Notes: a model not told the origin generated them from the sequence alone. A stretch of DNA of 64,000 nucleotides from Burkholderiaceae bacterium (GCA_016710525.1 JADJVQ010000020.1:1-64000); one strand, 5' to 3'. Numbered from the stretch's first letter, positions 32,100-41,551 are shown. A program made the numbers and translations.

Positions 32100-34388
32100 A
32101 TGCAAGCCTCAGATCAACCTGTATTGCGCGATATCGTCCTGGTGGGCGGAGGGCACAGCCATGTGGGGGTGCTCAAGCGCTTCGGCATGCGCCCGGTGCC
32201 AGGGGTTCGGCTGACCCTGGTCTGCACCGATGTGCACACGCCGTATTCGGGCATGCTGCCGGGTTATGTCGCGGGGCACTACGGGTACGACGACGTGCAT
32301 ATCGACCTGGGGCGGCTGGCCGCGTTTGCCGGCGCCCGGCTTTTTCGCGATGAAGTCGTCGGCCTCGATCGTGTCGGGCAGCGCGTGCTGTGCCGCCACC
32401 GCCCGGCGGTGCCTTATGACTTCGCCTCGATCAACATCGGCTCGACGCCGCAGGTGGCCGGTGTTCGCGGCGCCGCCGAGCACGCCGTCGCGGTCAAGCC
32501 GATCCATCGTTTCAACGAACGCTGGCTGGCGCTGCTCGAGCGCGTCCGGCACCAGCGCGGCGCGATGACGATCGCGCTCGTGGGCGGGGGCGCCGGCGGG
32601 GTCGAGCTGGCCCTGGCGATGCAATACCGGCTGCGCCGGGAGATTCAGGCGCTGGGCCGCGATCCGGACGACTTGCACTTTCACCTGTTTACCGACGCCG
32701 ATCAGGTGCTGCCGACCCACAACGCGGGGGTGCGCCGGCGATTCGAGCAGGTCCTGGCGCGCCGCGGCGTGGCCGTGCATGGCGGTGCCGAGGTGGTCGA
32801 GGTGACGGCCGGCAAGCTGAGGACCCGGGACGGGGCCACCCTGGCGGCCGACGAAATCGTCTGGGTCACCCAGGCCGGCGGCGCCCCCTGGCTGGCCGGC
32901 ACCGGCCTGGCGCTGGACGGCAACGGCTTCATTCAGGTCAACGATGTGCTTCAGTCGGTGACCGATCCCCGCATCTTCGCCGCCGGCGACATCGCCGCGA
33001 TGATCAACCATCCGCTGGCCAAGGCGGGCGTGTTCGCGGTGCGCCAGGGCCGCCCGCTGGCCGAGAACCTGCGCCGCAGCGTGCTCGGCCTGGCGTTGCG
33101 GCCTTATCGCCCGCAAAGCCGCTGGCTGGCCCTGATCAGCACCGGCGACCGGTACGCGGTCGCATCGCGCGGCGTGCTCGGTTTTGCCGGCGCCTGGGTC
33201 TGGCGCTGGAAGGACTGGATCGACCAGCGCTTCATGCGCCGCTTCAGCGAGTTTCCCGCCATGTCGAGTTCGGATTCGAGCGCGGCGCCCGTCGGCGCGA
33301 GCCCGCTGCCGCTCACCGCGGAAGAGTCGCTCCAGGCAATCTCGGCGATCGCCATGCGGTGCGGCGGTTGCGGGGCGAAGGTCGGAGCCACGGTGCTTTC
33401 GCGCGCGCTTGGCGCGCTTGCGCCCATCGAACGCGACGACGTGCTGATCGGCCTGCACTCGCCCGACGATGCGGCGGTGGTGCGCGTGCCCGCCGGCAAG
33501 GCCATGGTGCATACAGTGGACTTCTTTCGGGCGTTCATCGACGACCCCTATCTGTTCGGCAAGGTCGCGGCGAATCATGCGCTGGGCGACATCTTCGCCA
33601 TGGGCGGCGAGGCACAGTCGGCAACCGCCATCGCCACCGTGCCGCCGGGGCTGGAGTCCAAAGTCGAAGATCTGCTGCTGCAGATGATGACCGGCGCTGT
33701 CGAAGTGCTCAACGAGGCGGGCTGCGCGCTGGTCGGCGGCCACACGGGCGAGGGCCGCGAACTGGCACTGGGCTTTGCGATCAATGGCCTGATCGACGAC
33801 AGCCTCGACTCCGTGATGCGCAAGGGCGGCATGCGCGCCGGCGATGTGCTGCTGCTGACCAAGCCGATCGGAACCGGCACCTTGTTCGCCGCCCATGCCC
33901 GGCTGGCGGCCAAGGGCCGGTGGATCGATGCGGCCCTGCGCTCGATGGTGGTGTCGAACCGGCAGGGGGCCGCGATCCTGCAAGCCCATGGGGCGACCGC
34001 CTGCACCGACCTGACCGGGTTCGGGCTGCTGGGTCACCTGGTCGAAATGACCCGCCCGTCTGGCGTGGATGCCGAACTGCAGCTCTCGGCCCTGCCGCTG
34101 CTCGACGGGGCGCTCGAGTCGGTCGCGGCGGGCATCGTGAGCTCGCTGCAGCCCGCCAATGTGCGACTGCGCAGGGCCTTGCGTCATCCGGAGGGGTTTG
34201 TCGCACATCCTCGCTATCCGCTGCTGTTCGACCCGCAGACGGCCGGCGGGCTGCTCGCGACAGTGCCGGCTGACCAGGCCCAGGCCTGCGTGATCGCCCT
34301 GAAGGCCGGCGGGTACCCTCAGACCGCGGTGATCGGGCGCATCCTGCCGCAGGGCGATGCGCTGGAGCCGATCACATTGTGCGAATGA
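32100..34388 (+). CDS. senC: FAD-dependent oxidoreductase fused to selenophosphate synthetase (SenC/SelD)
   Basis: 762-aa fusion. Residues 1-370 are a pyridine-nucleotide-disulfide oxidoreductase of the type found ahead of SelD (VLVGGGHSHVGVLKRFGM, VGGGAGGVELALAM, FAAGDIAAM). Residues 415-762 are selenophosphate synthetase: RCGGCGAKVG carries the catalytic C424 and K427 (the second Cys of E. coli SelD is Ala here), followed by HSPDDAAVV, TVDFFRAFIDDPYLFG and LVGGHTGEGRELALG. It makes selenophosphate from selenide and ATP; the oxidoreductase half may deliver reduced selenium. It abuts senB. It could also serve selenoprotein synthesis, as in SelD, for the Sec gene at 54445. Confidence 0.88.
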   Translation: MQASDQPVLRDIVLVGGGHSHVGVLKRFGMRPVPGVRLTLVCTDVHTPYSGMLPGYVAGHYGYDDVHIDLGRLAAFAGARLFRDEVVGLDRVGQRVLCRHRPAVPYDFASINIGSTPQVAGVRGAAEHAVAVKPIHRFNERWLALLERVRHQRGAMTIALVGGGAGGVELALAMQYRLRREIQALGRDPDDLHFHLFTDADQVLPTHNAGVRRRFEQVLARRGVAVHGGAEVVEVTAGKLRTRDGATLAADEIVWVTQAGGAPWLAGTGLALDGNGFIQVNDVLQSVTDPRIFAAGDIAAMINHPLAKAGVFAVRQGRPLAENLRRSVLGLALRPYRPQSRWLALISTGDRYAVASRGVLGFAGAWVWRWKDWIDQRFMRRFSEFPAMSSSDSSAAPVGASPLPLTAEESLQAISAIAMRCGGCGAKVGATVLSRALGALAPIERDDVLIGLHSPDDAAVVRVPAGKAMVHTVDFFRAFIDDPYLFGKVAANHALGDIFAMGGEAQSATAIATVPPGLESKVEDLLLQMMTGAVEVLNEAGCALVGGHTGEGRELALGFAINGLIDDSLDSVMRKGGMRAGDVLLLTKPIGTGTLFAAHARLAAKGRWIDAALRSMVVSNRQGAAILQAHGATACTDLTGFGLLGHLVEMTRPSGVDAELQLSALPLLDGALESVAAGIVSSLQPANVRLRRALRHPEGFVAHPRYPLLFDPQTAGGLLATVPADQAQACVIALKAGGYPQTAVIGRILPQGDALEPITLCE

Positions 34389-34392
34389 GCGG

Positions 34393-34437
34393 GGTGCTTG
34401 CGCGCGCGACGACCGCGGTGCTTGCGCGCGCGATGAC
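34393..34437 (+). repeat. Short tandem repeat, 24-bp period
   Basis: Two copies of GGTGCTTGCGCGCGCGAYGA (34393 and 34417), one base different, spaced 24 bp, in the gap between senC and the MMPL gene. Low-complexity duplication; no function inferred. Confidence 0.55.
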
Positions 34438-34494
34438 GATCGATCGCCGATCGCATGGCGCGCGGCGCCTGCGGGCCGCCGGGGCGGCGTTCTG

Positions 34495-36654
34495 ATGAAC
34501 CACGGTTCGAGGTCCGGCGCAGGTCTGATGGTTCTATCCGCACGCTGGCCGAAACACGTGCTCGGCCTCTGGGCGCTGCTGATGATGGCCTGCGTCGCGG
34601 TCATCGCCCTGAAGGCGGGCACCGCCTTTTCCACCGAGGTGCAGCGCGACGACGATTCCGGATCGACCCGCGCGCAGTCATTGATGCGCGAGCGGTTTCC
34701 CGATCGCCCGGAGTCCGATCCGTTCAATGAAATCCTGGTCCTGCGCTCGGCCACGCTTACCGTGGACGATGCGCCGTTTCGCGAGCAGGCTCAGGCCATC
34801 GCCGACCGGCTGATGGCGCTGGCCGGAGAACCGATCGCCGGCGGCGTCAGTTACTTCCTGACGGCCGATCCATCGCTGGTGTCGGCCGACCGCCACACGA
34901 CCATCGTTCCCCTGCAGGTGCGCGACCCGATCCGCGACATCGATCGCATCCGCCGTGCGGCAAGCGCCGGCACGGGGTCGTCGGACCTGCAGGTTCACCT
35001 GGTCGGCCGCGCCAGCGTGGGCATGGAGTTCAAGACCCTGGCCGAGCAGGACCTCAGGGCCGAACTGAAAATCGGGCTGCCGGTGGCCATGCTGGTGCTG
35101 CTGGTGGTGTTTGCCACTGCGGTGGCCGCGCTGTTGCCGCTGATCGTCGGTCTCGCGGCGATCGCCGGGGCGCTGGCGATCGCGGTGCTGGCCGGGCCCC
35201 GGGTGCACGCCTATTTCCTGGTCACGAACATGATCGTGATGATGGGGCTGGCGGTCGGGATCGACTATTCGCTGTTCATGCTGTCGCGTTACCGGGAGGA
35301 GCGCGCCCGGGGCCTGTCTTCATCCGATGCGCTGGCCGCGAGCGGGCGCACCGCGGGCCGTGCGATCGTGTTCAGCGGCGCGACCGTGGTGCTGGCCCTG
35401 CTGGGCCTGCTGATCATTCCCACCAATATCTTCCGCAGCCTCGCCGCGGGCGCGATCCTGGCGGTGGCGGTCTCGATGCTCGCGTCGTTCACCCTGCTGC
35501 CGGCGCTGATCGCCCTGCTGGGCGATCGCCTGGACGCGGGTCGGATCCCCTGGCCGCGGTTCGCCACGGGCGGGGCCACCTGGGCTGGCGCCGGGCGTCT
35601 TGTGACGCGATGGCCCGTCGCCAGCGTGCTGGTCTGCGTGGCGCTGCTTTCGGGCCTGGCCGTGCCCGCCCTGGGGATGCGGACCGGCTTTTCGGGCATC
35701 GAATCATTGCCCGAGCGCGCGGGTGCGCGTCAGGGCTTCCAGCTGCTCGAACGCGAGTTTCGCTCGGGCGCCATTTCGGAGGCCATCGTGGTGATCGATG
35801 GCGCGGCGAACTCGGCCCCGGTCACGGCGGCGATCGCGCGCCTGCGGGTTGCCTTGGCGGCGGATCGGGCCTTTGTGCCGGACAAAGCGCGCCTGCAGGT
35901 CAATGCCGCGGGCACGCTGGCCGTGCTGACCGTGCCGATGACCGGCGACGCCGAGAGCGAAGCAACCCAGGCCGGGGTCCGGCGCCTGCGCGGCGAACAC
36001 ATCGCCAGCGTCTTCAAGGACGTCTCGGCCCATGTGTTCGTGGCCGGCAATGCGGCCGGCTACATCGATTTTTTCCGGCTGACCGACCGGTACACCCCGA
36101 TCGTATTCGGCTTCGTGCTGTCGTTGAGCTTCGTGCTGCTGACCGTGGCGTTCCGCTCGCTGGTCGTCCCGCTGAAGGCGATCCTGCTGAACCTGCTGTC
36201 GGTCGCCGCGGCCTACGGGCTGATGGTGCTGGTGTTCCAGCAGGGGGTAGGGGCGGCGCTGTTCGGCTTTCAGCGGGTCGCGCTGATCGAGGCCTGGATT
36301 CCGCTCTTCCTGTTCACCATCCTGTATGGCCTGTCGATGGACTATCACGTGTTTCTGCTCAGCCGGATCCGCGAGCGTTTCGAGGCCACCGGCAGCAACG
36401 ACGAGGCCGTCGCCGCCGGGATGCGCTCGACCACCGGCGTGATCACCGGTGCGGCGCTGATCATGGTCGCGATCTTCGCGGGGTTTGCCAGCGGCGAACT
36501 GGTGATGTTCCAGCAGGTGGGCTTCGGGCTGGCGGTGGCGGTGCTGCTCGATGCGACGCTGGTGCGTTCGGTGCTGGTGCCGGCAGCCATGATCCTGCTG
36601 GGCGAGAAGAACTGGTATCTGCCCGGCTGGCTGGCCTGGCTGCCGCGCTGGTGA
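34495..36654 (+). CDS. MMPL/RND-superfamily membrane exporter
   Basis: 719 aa with the two-fold RND layout: one N-terminal helix, a periplasmic domain, five or six helices, then a repeat. Segments such as MVLLVVFATAVAALLPLIVG, VGIDYSLFMLSRYREER and, in the second half, LYGLSMDYHVFLLSRIRERF carry the Asp-Tyr pairs thought to relay protons in MMPL proteins. Such proteins export lipids, hopanoids or drugs. It starts 106 bp after senC and may be read from the same transcript. ATG 34495 has no strong ribosome site; GC-rich repeats lie before it. Confidence 0.88.
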   Translation: MNHGSRSGAGLMVLSARWPKHVLGLWALLMMACVAVIALKAGTAFSTEVQRDDDSGSTRAQSLMRERFPDRPESDPFNEILVLRSATLTVDDAPFREQAQAIADRLMALAGEPIAGGVSYFLTADPSLVSADRHTTIVPLQVRDPIRDIDRIRRAASAGTGSSDLQVHLVGRASVGMEFKTLAEQDLRAELKIGLPVAMLVLLVVFATAVAALLPLIVGLAAIAGALAIAVLAGPRVHAYFLVTNMIVMMGLAVGIDYSLFMLSRYREERARGLSSSDALAASGRTAGRAIVFSGATVVLALLGLLIIPTNIFRSLAAGAILAVAVSMLASFTLLPALIALLGDRLDAGRIPWPRFATGGATWAGAGRLVTRWPVASVLVCVALLSGLAVPALGMRTGFSGIESLPERAGARQGFQLLEREFRSGAISEAIVVIDGAANSAPVTAAIARLRVALAADRAFVPDKARLQVNAAGTLAVLTVPMTGDAESEATQAGVRRLRGEHIASVFKDVSAHVFVAGNAAGYIDFFRLTDRYTPIVFGFVLSLSFVLLTVAFRSLVVPLKAILLNLLSVAAAYGLMVLVFQQGVGAALFGFQRVALIEAWIPLFLFTILYGLSMDYHVFLLSRIRERFEATGSNDEAVAAGMRSTTGVITGAALIMVAIFAGFASGELVMFQQVGFGLAVAVLLDATLVRSVLVPAAMILLGEKNWYLPGWLAWLPRW

Positions 36655-36663
36655 CAGTGGCGC

Positions 36664-36987
36664 TCAGCCCTTGGGCTTGAAGAAGTCCACCGGTTTCATC
36701 AGCCGGCTCTCCTGGACCTCGAGCGCACCGAGCTTGCCGCTTTCGGCAACGTAGGCCAGCCACTCGGGGTCCAGCCACAGGGCCGCGCGCTGGCGCTCGC
36801 GCGCACCGGCGTCCTGGTAGGCCCAGATGTGCATGTACTGGTTCACGTTGCCGGTCTCGCCGACCATATAGGCGAAGGGTTCGCCGAGATGGCGCGACTG
36901 GGGCGCAAGGCCCATCTGCTTGTACAGCGCCAGGTGGCGGTTGAGCATGCCGGGCTTGCAGGTGTAGGTGCGGACGTCGAATATCAC
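36664..36987 (-). CDS. NIPSNAP-family small protein
   Basis: 107 aa, a dimeric alpha/beta-barrel (NIPSNAP/ABM-like) protein: DVRTYTCKPGMLNRHLALY, then NQYMHIWAYQDAGARERQRAAL and a terminal helix. The GTG start at 36987 is preferred because GGAG lies 6-7 nt upstream and no ATG fits. These small proteins often accompany catabolic enzymes, with unproven roles. The hydroxyacid dehydrogenase gene lies 68 bp upstream on the same strand, so they may be co-transcribed. Confidence 0.83.
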   Translation of the reverse strand: MIFDVRTYTCKPGMLNRHLALYKQMGLAPQSRHLGEPFAYMVGETGNVNQYMHIWAYQDAGARERQRAALWLDPEWLAYVAESGKLGALEVQESRLMKPVDFFKPKG

Positions 36988-37054
36988 GGGTGTCTCCTCG
37001 AAGGGGCAGGTGTGCGCGCGGCACGACCCCGCGAGGATAGCGTGCGCCGGCCGA

Positions 37055-38014
37055 TCAGTCCGGCACCGGCGTGAGCGGCGCGCGTCCCGCAAAAAACGCC
37101 GCGAGGTTGTCCAGCACCATCGTGCGCATCGCCTCCTGCGCCTCGTGCGTGTTGCCGCCGATGTGCGGACTGAGCGCCACCTGGGGCAGTTCGAACAGCG
37201 CCGGCGTGACACGAGGCTCATGCTCGAACACATCGAGTCCGGCGCCGGCCACGAGGCCCTGCTGCAAGGCGGCCACCAGTGCGGCCTCGTCGATGATCGA
37301 TCCGCGCGAGATGTTCACCACCACGCCCCCGGCGCCCAACGCCGCCAGCACGTCGTGGTCGATCGCATGATGATTGGACGCATCGGCGCGCGCCGCCACC
37401 ATCAGCACGTCGGCCCATTGCGCCAGCGAGTGCAGGCTGGGCAGCCAGGGGTAGGGCACATCGGTGCGGGCGCGCCGGTTGTGATAGGCGATCTCCATCT
37501 CGAAGGGCGCGGCACGCAGCGCGATCTTGTGGCCGATCGCGCCCAGGCCATAGATGCCCAGCCGGCGCCCGGTGAGACCGCGAACCGGGGGCAGACGCCG
37601 CCCCGCGGTCCCCTGGAAATGTCCGGCCTGCAGGAAACTGCGCGCGCCGTCGAGATTGCGTACGCTGCTGATCATCAGCCCCATCGCGAGGTCGGCCACG
37701 CTGGCCGCATTGGCGCCGGGGCTGTGCGTCACTTCGATGCCGCGATGCCGGGCCGCTGCCACCGGCATGCCCTCGTAGCCGCTGCCCACGCAGGCGAGCA
37801 GCCCCAGCGCCGGAAACCGGGAAAGCGACGCCTCCGGAATCACCAGCGAACCCATGGTCACGATCGCGCGCACCCGGGCGGCGTCGGCTGACGGCAGGGC
37901 ACTGGCGGCGGGTTCGAAGGGCTGGGTCAGCGGGCCCAGGGTTTCGTAGCGCTCGGCCAGCGCGGCCCGAAAGGCGGGTTGGACGTTGGTGGCCAGCAGG
38001 ACAGTGTCGGTCAT
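37055..38014 (-). CDS. D-2-hydroxyacid dehydrogenase
   Basis: 319-aa NAD(P)-dependent D-isomer-specific 2-hydroxyacid dehydrogenase (hydroxypyruvate/glyoxylate reductase type). The catalytic domain opens VLLATNVQPAFRAAL. The nucleotide fold is GLTGRRLGIYGLGAIGHKIA, and the signature NISRGSIIDEAALVAAL includes the catalytic Arg; the Glu in FEHEPRV and the His in SPHIGGNTHEA complete the triad. Substrate is likely a 2-oxo acid such as glyoxylate. No clear ribosome site before ATG 38014. Confidence 0.9.
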   Translation of the reverse strand: MTDTVLLATNVQPAFRAALAERYETLGPLTQPFEPAASALPSADAARVRAIVTMGSLVIPEASLSRFPALGLLACVGSGYEGMPVAAARHRGIEVTHSPGANAASVADLAMGLMISSVRNLDGARSFLQAGHFQGTAGRRLPPVRGLTGRRLGIYGLGAIGHKIALRAAPFEMEIAYHNRRARTDVPYPWLPSLHSLAQWADVLMVAARADASNHHAIDHDVLAALGAGGVVVNISRGSIIDEAALVAALQQGLVAGAGLDVFEHEPRVTPALFELPQVALSPHIGGNTHEAQEAMRTMVLDNLAAFFAGRAPLTPVPD

Positions 38015-38150
38015 GGGTCTGTGGTTCGAATGAGCGTGAGCCCCGTGCGGCGCGACGAGGGTGAGCGAGGATCGTCGAGCGTTCGGTAACGCTTCAAACC
38101 GATGGCCTGCGGCATTGCACGGCCCGGCTGTTCGCGCCTTAGAATCCGCT

Positions 38151-39861
38151 GTGCCCGACCGTTTCGTCCGATATCTTGCCCTGTTTGCGCGTTTTGTCGC
38201 GCTCGCCATTGCCATCGGGGCAGCCCTGACGGTTTCGAGCGCGCAGGCGGCCGAACCTCTGAAGATCGGCTCCAAGCGATTCACCGAGTCATACATCGTC
38301 GGCGAAATCCTCGCGCAGACGGCACGCCAGGCCGGCGTGCCGGCGCGCCATCTGCAAGGGCTCGGCAACACCGCGATCCTCTATGCGGCCCTGCGTCAGG
38401 GCAGTATCGATGCCTATCCGGAATACCTCGGCACCATCGCGGCCGAACTGCTCAAGCTGCCGGCACATGACGCCGATCTGGCCACGGTGCATCGGGCGCT
38501 GGCCGATCGGGGGCTGGGCGTGGCGGTCCCGCTGGGGTTTTCGAACAGCTATGGGATCGCCGTGTTGCCTGCGGCCGGTGCGGCCCGTACGCCGGGTACG
38601 CCGGGTACGCCGGGGGGGACGGGCGGGACGGGGGGGGGGGGGGGGGGGGGGGGGGCGGGAACGCGCGGGGCGCCGCGGGGGCGGGGGGGGCGGGGGGGAA
38701 CGGGGGGGGGGTACGGCGGGCGCGCCCACCGAGGACCGCGCGCCCCTGGCCCGCATCAGCGACCTGGCGGCCCGCCCGGCGCTGCGGTTCGGCCTGTCGC
38801 ATGAATTCATCGGACGAGCCGACGGCTGGCCCGGCCTGCGCGAGCGATATGGGCTGCGCCAGACACCGGCGGCTCTCGATCATGGGCTGGCCTATCAGGC
38901 GATCGCGGCTGGCCAGGTCGATGTGATCGACGTCTACACCACCGACGCCCAGATCGCGCGGCTGAAGCTGCGCGTGCTGGCGGACGACCGCCGCTACTTT
39001 CCGCGCTATGACGCGGTGATCCTGTATCGCCTGGACCTGCCGCAGCGTCATCCGCAGGCCTGGATGGCGCTGCAGGCGCTGGCCGGGCGCATCGACGAGG
39101 CGGCCATGCGCGAGATGAACGGACGGGCCGAGATCGATGCCGTGCCGTTCGCCTCGATCGCCGCCGGATTCGTTGCCGGGGCCGCCGCGCCGACCGCGAC
39201 CCCTGACGCGCCGGCCGGCAGCGGCCGCGCCGGTTTCCTCGAGCGCCTGATGGCGGACGACTTCGCCCGCCTGGCCTGGGAGCATCTTCGGCTCGTGCTG
39301 AGCAGCGTCGTGATCGCCGTGCTGATCGGCGTTCCGCTGGGTGTGATCGCCTCTTCGAGCCCGGCGCTCGAGCGCATCGTGCTGGCGGTCACCGGCATCG
39401 CCCAGACGATTCCTTCGCTGGCGCTGCTGGCCATGCTGATTCCGCTGGTCGGGCGGATCGGCACGCTGCCGGCGCTGATTGCGCTGGTGACCTATGCGCT
39501 GCTGCCCATCGTGCGCAATACCTGCGTCGGGCTGGCCGCAGTGGCGCCGGGGCTGCGCGCCGCGGCCCTGGCCATCGGCCTGACGCCGCGCCAGCGCCTG
39601 ACCTGCATCGATCTGCCGCTGGCCGCGCCGGTGATCATCGCGGGTGTGAAGACCGCGGCGGTGGTCAGCGTGGGCACCGCGACGATCGCGGCGTTCATCG
39701 GAGCCGGCGGGTTCGGGGAGCGCATCAGCGTCGGCCTGGCACTGAACGACCATGCGATGCTGCTGGCCGGTGCGGTGCCTGCCGCGGGACTGGCGGTGCT
39801 GACGCAATGGCTCTTCGATGCCCTCGAGCGGTGGTGGCTGCGCGCGCCGACCGGGCGCTGA
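38151..39861 (+). pseudogene. Betaine-type ABC binding protein-permease fusion, frame broken by G run
   Basis: A glycine betaine/choline/osmoprotectant-type protein (OpuCC/OsmF binding domain joined to an OpuCB permease). The signal and first lobe read from GTG 38151 (SSAQAAEPLKIGSKRFTESYIVGE, then GFSNSYGIAV) in one frame. After a G-rich stretch at 38588-38714 the rest reads in another frame: FGLSHEFIGRADGWPGL, then a permease with QTIPSLALLAMLIPLVG. The stretch falls where relatives have only a short linker, so an error or expansion there breaks the frame. No ATPase gene is adjacent. Without the lesion the protein would be about 520-550 aa. Confidence 0.82.
38588..38714 (+). repeat. G-rich low-complexity tract with 26-nt G homopolymer
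   Basis: Three tandem copies of a 9-mer (GTACGCCGG-like) run into G-only blocks, the longest 26 consecutive G at 38630-38655, then further runs of 7-10 G. It interrupts a conserved binding-protein domain. It looks like a polymerase-slippage expansion or, more likely, a poly-G sequencing or assembly artefact. Confidence 0.85.
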
Positions 39862-39971
39862 CCGGCGCCGGCCCGGCCCGCGGGTGCATCGACGGAAAGC
39901 GGACAGGCGCCAGCGGCGCCCGGTGCGCTGTCGCGCTAGAGTGGGTTCCCGAACACCGCACGGAATGACCC

Positions 39972-40946
39972 ATGAAAGCCTGGCTTGTCGAAGCAATCTC
40001 CGATCCGCCCCAGATGAGGCTGGCCGATGTGCCGATGCCCGAACCCTCGGCGGACCATTACCTCGTAAAGGTGGAGGCCACCGGGCTGAACTTCCTGGAT
40101 ACCCTGGTGGTCAAGGGCAAGTACCAGGCCAAGCCGGCGCTGCCGTTTTCACCGGGCGTGGAGGTCGTGGGGTCCATCGTGGCGCCGGCCGACGGCCCGC
40201 TGCCCGTGGGCACCCGGGTGGCCGGCGCCTTGCCCAGCGGGCGCTTCGGCGGGTTTGCCGAATACGCGCTGGTGTCCAAGGCCGATGCGGTCGCCCTCGA
40301 AGCGAGCATCCCCGCCGGCGCCGCGCTGGCGATGCGCGGCAACTACCCGACCTCGCTCTATTCGTTGCGCGAGGCGGGCCGGCTGGCCGCGGGCGAAACC
40401 CTGCTGGTGCATGCGGGCGCGGGGGGCGTGGGCAGCGCGGCGATCCAGATCGGCAAGGTGATGGGTGCACGCGTGATCGCCACCGCGGGCAGCCCGGACA
40501 AGCTGCAGCGCTGTCGTGAAATGGGCGCTGACGAAGCGCTCGACTACAGCACGCCGGCCTGGGTCGACGCCGTCCGCCAGCTCGCGCCGAAGGGTGTCGA
40601 CGTGGTCTACGATCCGGTGGGCGGCGAGTTCGGGATCAACAGCCTGCGCTGCCTGGCATTCGGCGCGCGTTACCTGGTCATCGGCTTTGCCAGTGGCGGA
40701 CTGACCGCGCTGCCGGCCAACCGGCTGCTGCTGGCCAACGCATCGGCCATCGGCGTGCTGTGGGGCGAGGTGCGCCGGCGCGATCCGGCGCTGAGCGCCC
40801 GGCTCACCGAAGAGATCTTCGGCTGGTACCGCGAAGGCCGATTCGCCGAACTGCCGGTGAGTCCGTTTCCGTTCGAGCAGGCCCCGGCAGCGGTGGCGGC
40901 CCTGGAAACCCGCAAGACGGTCGGCAAGGTTGTTCTGACGTTCTGA
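39972..40946 (+). CDS. NADPH:quinone oxidoreductase, MDR family
   Basis: 324-aa zinc-free medium-chain dehydrogenase/reductase (quinone oxidoreductase/crotonyl reductase-like). The N-terminal GroES-like domain has VEATGLNFLDTLVVKGKY and PFSPGVEVVG; the cofactor domain has VHAGAGGVGSAAIQIGK, the A-G-x-G-x-V-G signature. No zinc-binding Cys cluster. It would reduce quinones or enoyl-thioesters with NADPH. ATG 39972 is clear. Its stop codon lies inside a short GTTCTGAC tandem repeat. Confidence 0.9.
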   Translation: MKAWLVEAISDPPQMRLADVPMPEPSADHYLVKVEATGLNFLDTLVVKGKYQAKPALPFSPGVEVVGSIVAPADGPLPVGTRVAGALPSGRFGGFAEYALVSKADAVALEASIPAGAALAMRGNYPTSLYSLREAGRLAAGETLLVHAGAGGVGSAAIQIGKVMGARVIATAGSPDKLQRCREMGADEALDYSTPAWVDAVRQLAPKGVDVVYDPVGGEFGINSLRCLAFGARYLVIGFASGGLTALPANRLLLANASAIGVLWGEVRRRDPALSARLTEEIFGWYREGRFAELPVSPFPFEQAPAAVAALETRKTVGKVVLTF

Positions 40947-41010
40947 CGTTCTGACGGGCTGCGCGCTGAGATCCTGAGGTGCTGCGGCTGCGGCTGCGGC
41001 TGCGGCTGAC
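40932..41010 (+). repeat. Simple tandem repeats at the gene end
   Basis: Three copies of GTTCTGAC (40932-40955) overlap the end of the oxidoreductase gene, and about five copies of GCTGCG follow at 40981-41010. They fill the gap between two convergent genes. Slippage-type repeats; not CRISPR. Confidence 0.7.
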
Positions 41011-41034
41011 GATGCCGCCGCCGCCGCCGGCGCG

Positions 41035-41514
41035 TCAGGCACCCTCCAGTGCCAGCAGCCGCCGCTTGGCCTCCAGCCCCCCGGCATACCCTGTCATCGA
41101 TCCGTCGGCGCCGATGACACGGTGACAGGGCACGATCAGGCTGATCGGGTTGCGGCCATTGGCCGCGCCGACCGCGCGCACGGCCGTCGGATGCCCGATC
41201 GCCTGCGCCTGTTGTGCATAGGTGCGGGTCGCGCCATACGGAATACCGGTCAAGGCGGCCCACACCTGCCGCTGAAACAGAGTGCCCTGCGGGGCGATCG
41301 GTACCGAAAAGGTCCGCAGCCGCCGGGCGAAGTAGGCGTCGAGCTCGCGCTGCGCGAGGTTCAAGATCGGATGGTCTCGATCATCGCGCCAGGCGGGCGG
41401 CACGGCGGGTACGTACTTGCCCTCCCGCACATGCAGCCGGATGAGGGCCGTCTCGTTGGCGACCAGCAGCAGGTCGCCGATCGGCGACGCATGGATCGAA
41501 TACGCGATCGGCAT
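41035..41514 (-). CDS. ogt: Methylated-DNA--protein-cysteine methyltransferase (Ogt)
   Basis: 159 aa, the usual length for a single-domain O6-alkylguanine-DNA alkyltransferase. The active site is IVPCHRVIGADGSMTGYAGGLEAKRRLL, with the acceptor Cys in PCHRV; the HTH-like segment FQRQVWAALTGIPYGATRTYAQQA binds DNA. It repairs O6-alkylguanine by irreversible transfer to the Cys. The start at MPIAYS (41514) avoids overlap with the upstream monooxygenase, which it follows by 37 bp. No Ada regulatory domain. Confidence 0.92.
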   Translation of the reverse strand: MPIAYSIHASPIGDLLLVANETALIRLHVREGKYVPAVPPAWRDDRDHPILNLAQRELDAYFARRLRTFSVPIAPQGTLFQRQVWAALTGIPYGATRTYAQQAQAIGHPTAVRAVGAANGRNPISLIVPCHRVIGADGSMTGYAGGLEAKRRLLALEGA

Positions 41515-41551
41515 CGGGACTTGCTGCGCACCCGGCGGGGGCAAACCCGGC

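Noticed and set aside
32109..34754. An 881-codon minus-strand open frame opposite senC
   Set aside because: Shadow of the fusion gene; no domain, no ribosome site, and a biased His/Arg/Gln composition.
40932..41010. Regular short repeats as a possible CRISPR array
   Set aside because: Units are 6-8 bp in tandem without spacers; they are simple repeats between convergent genes.
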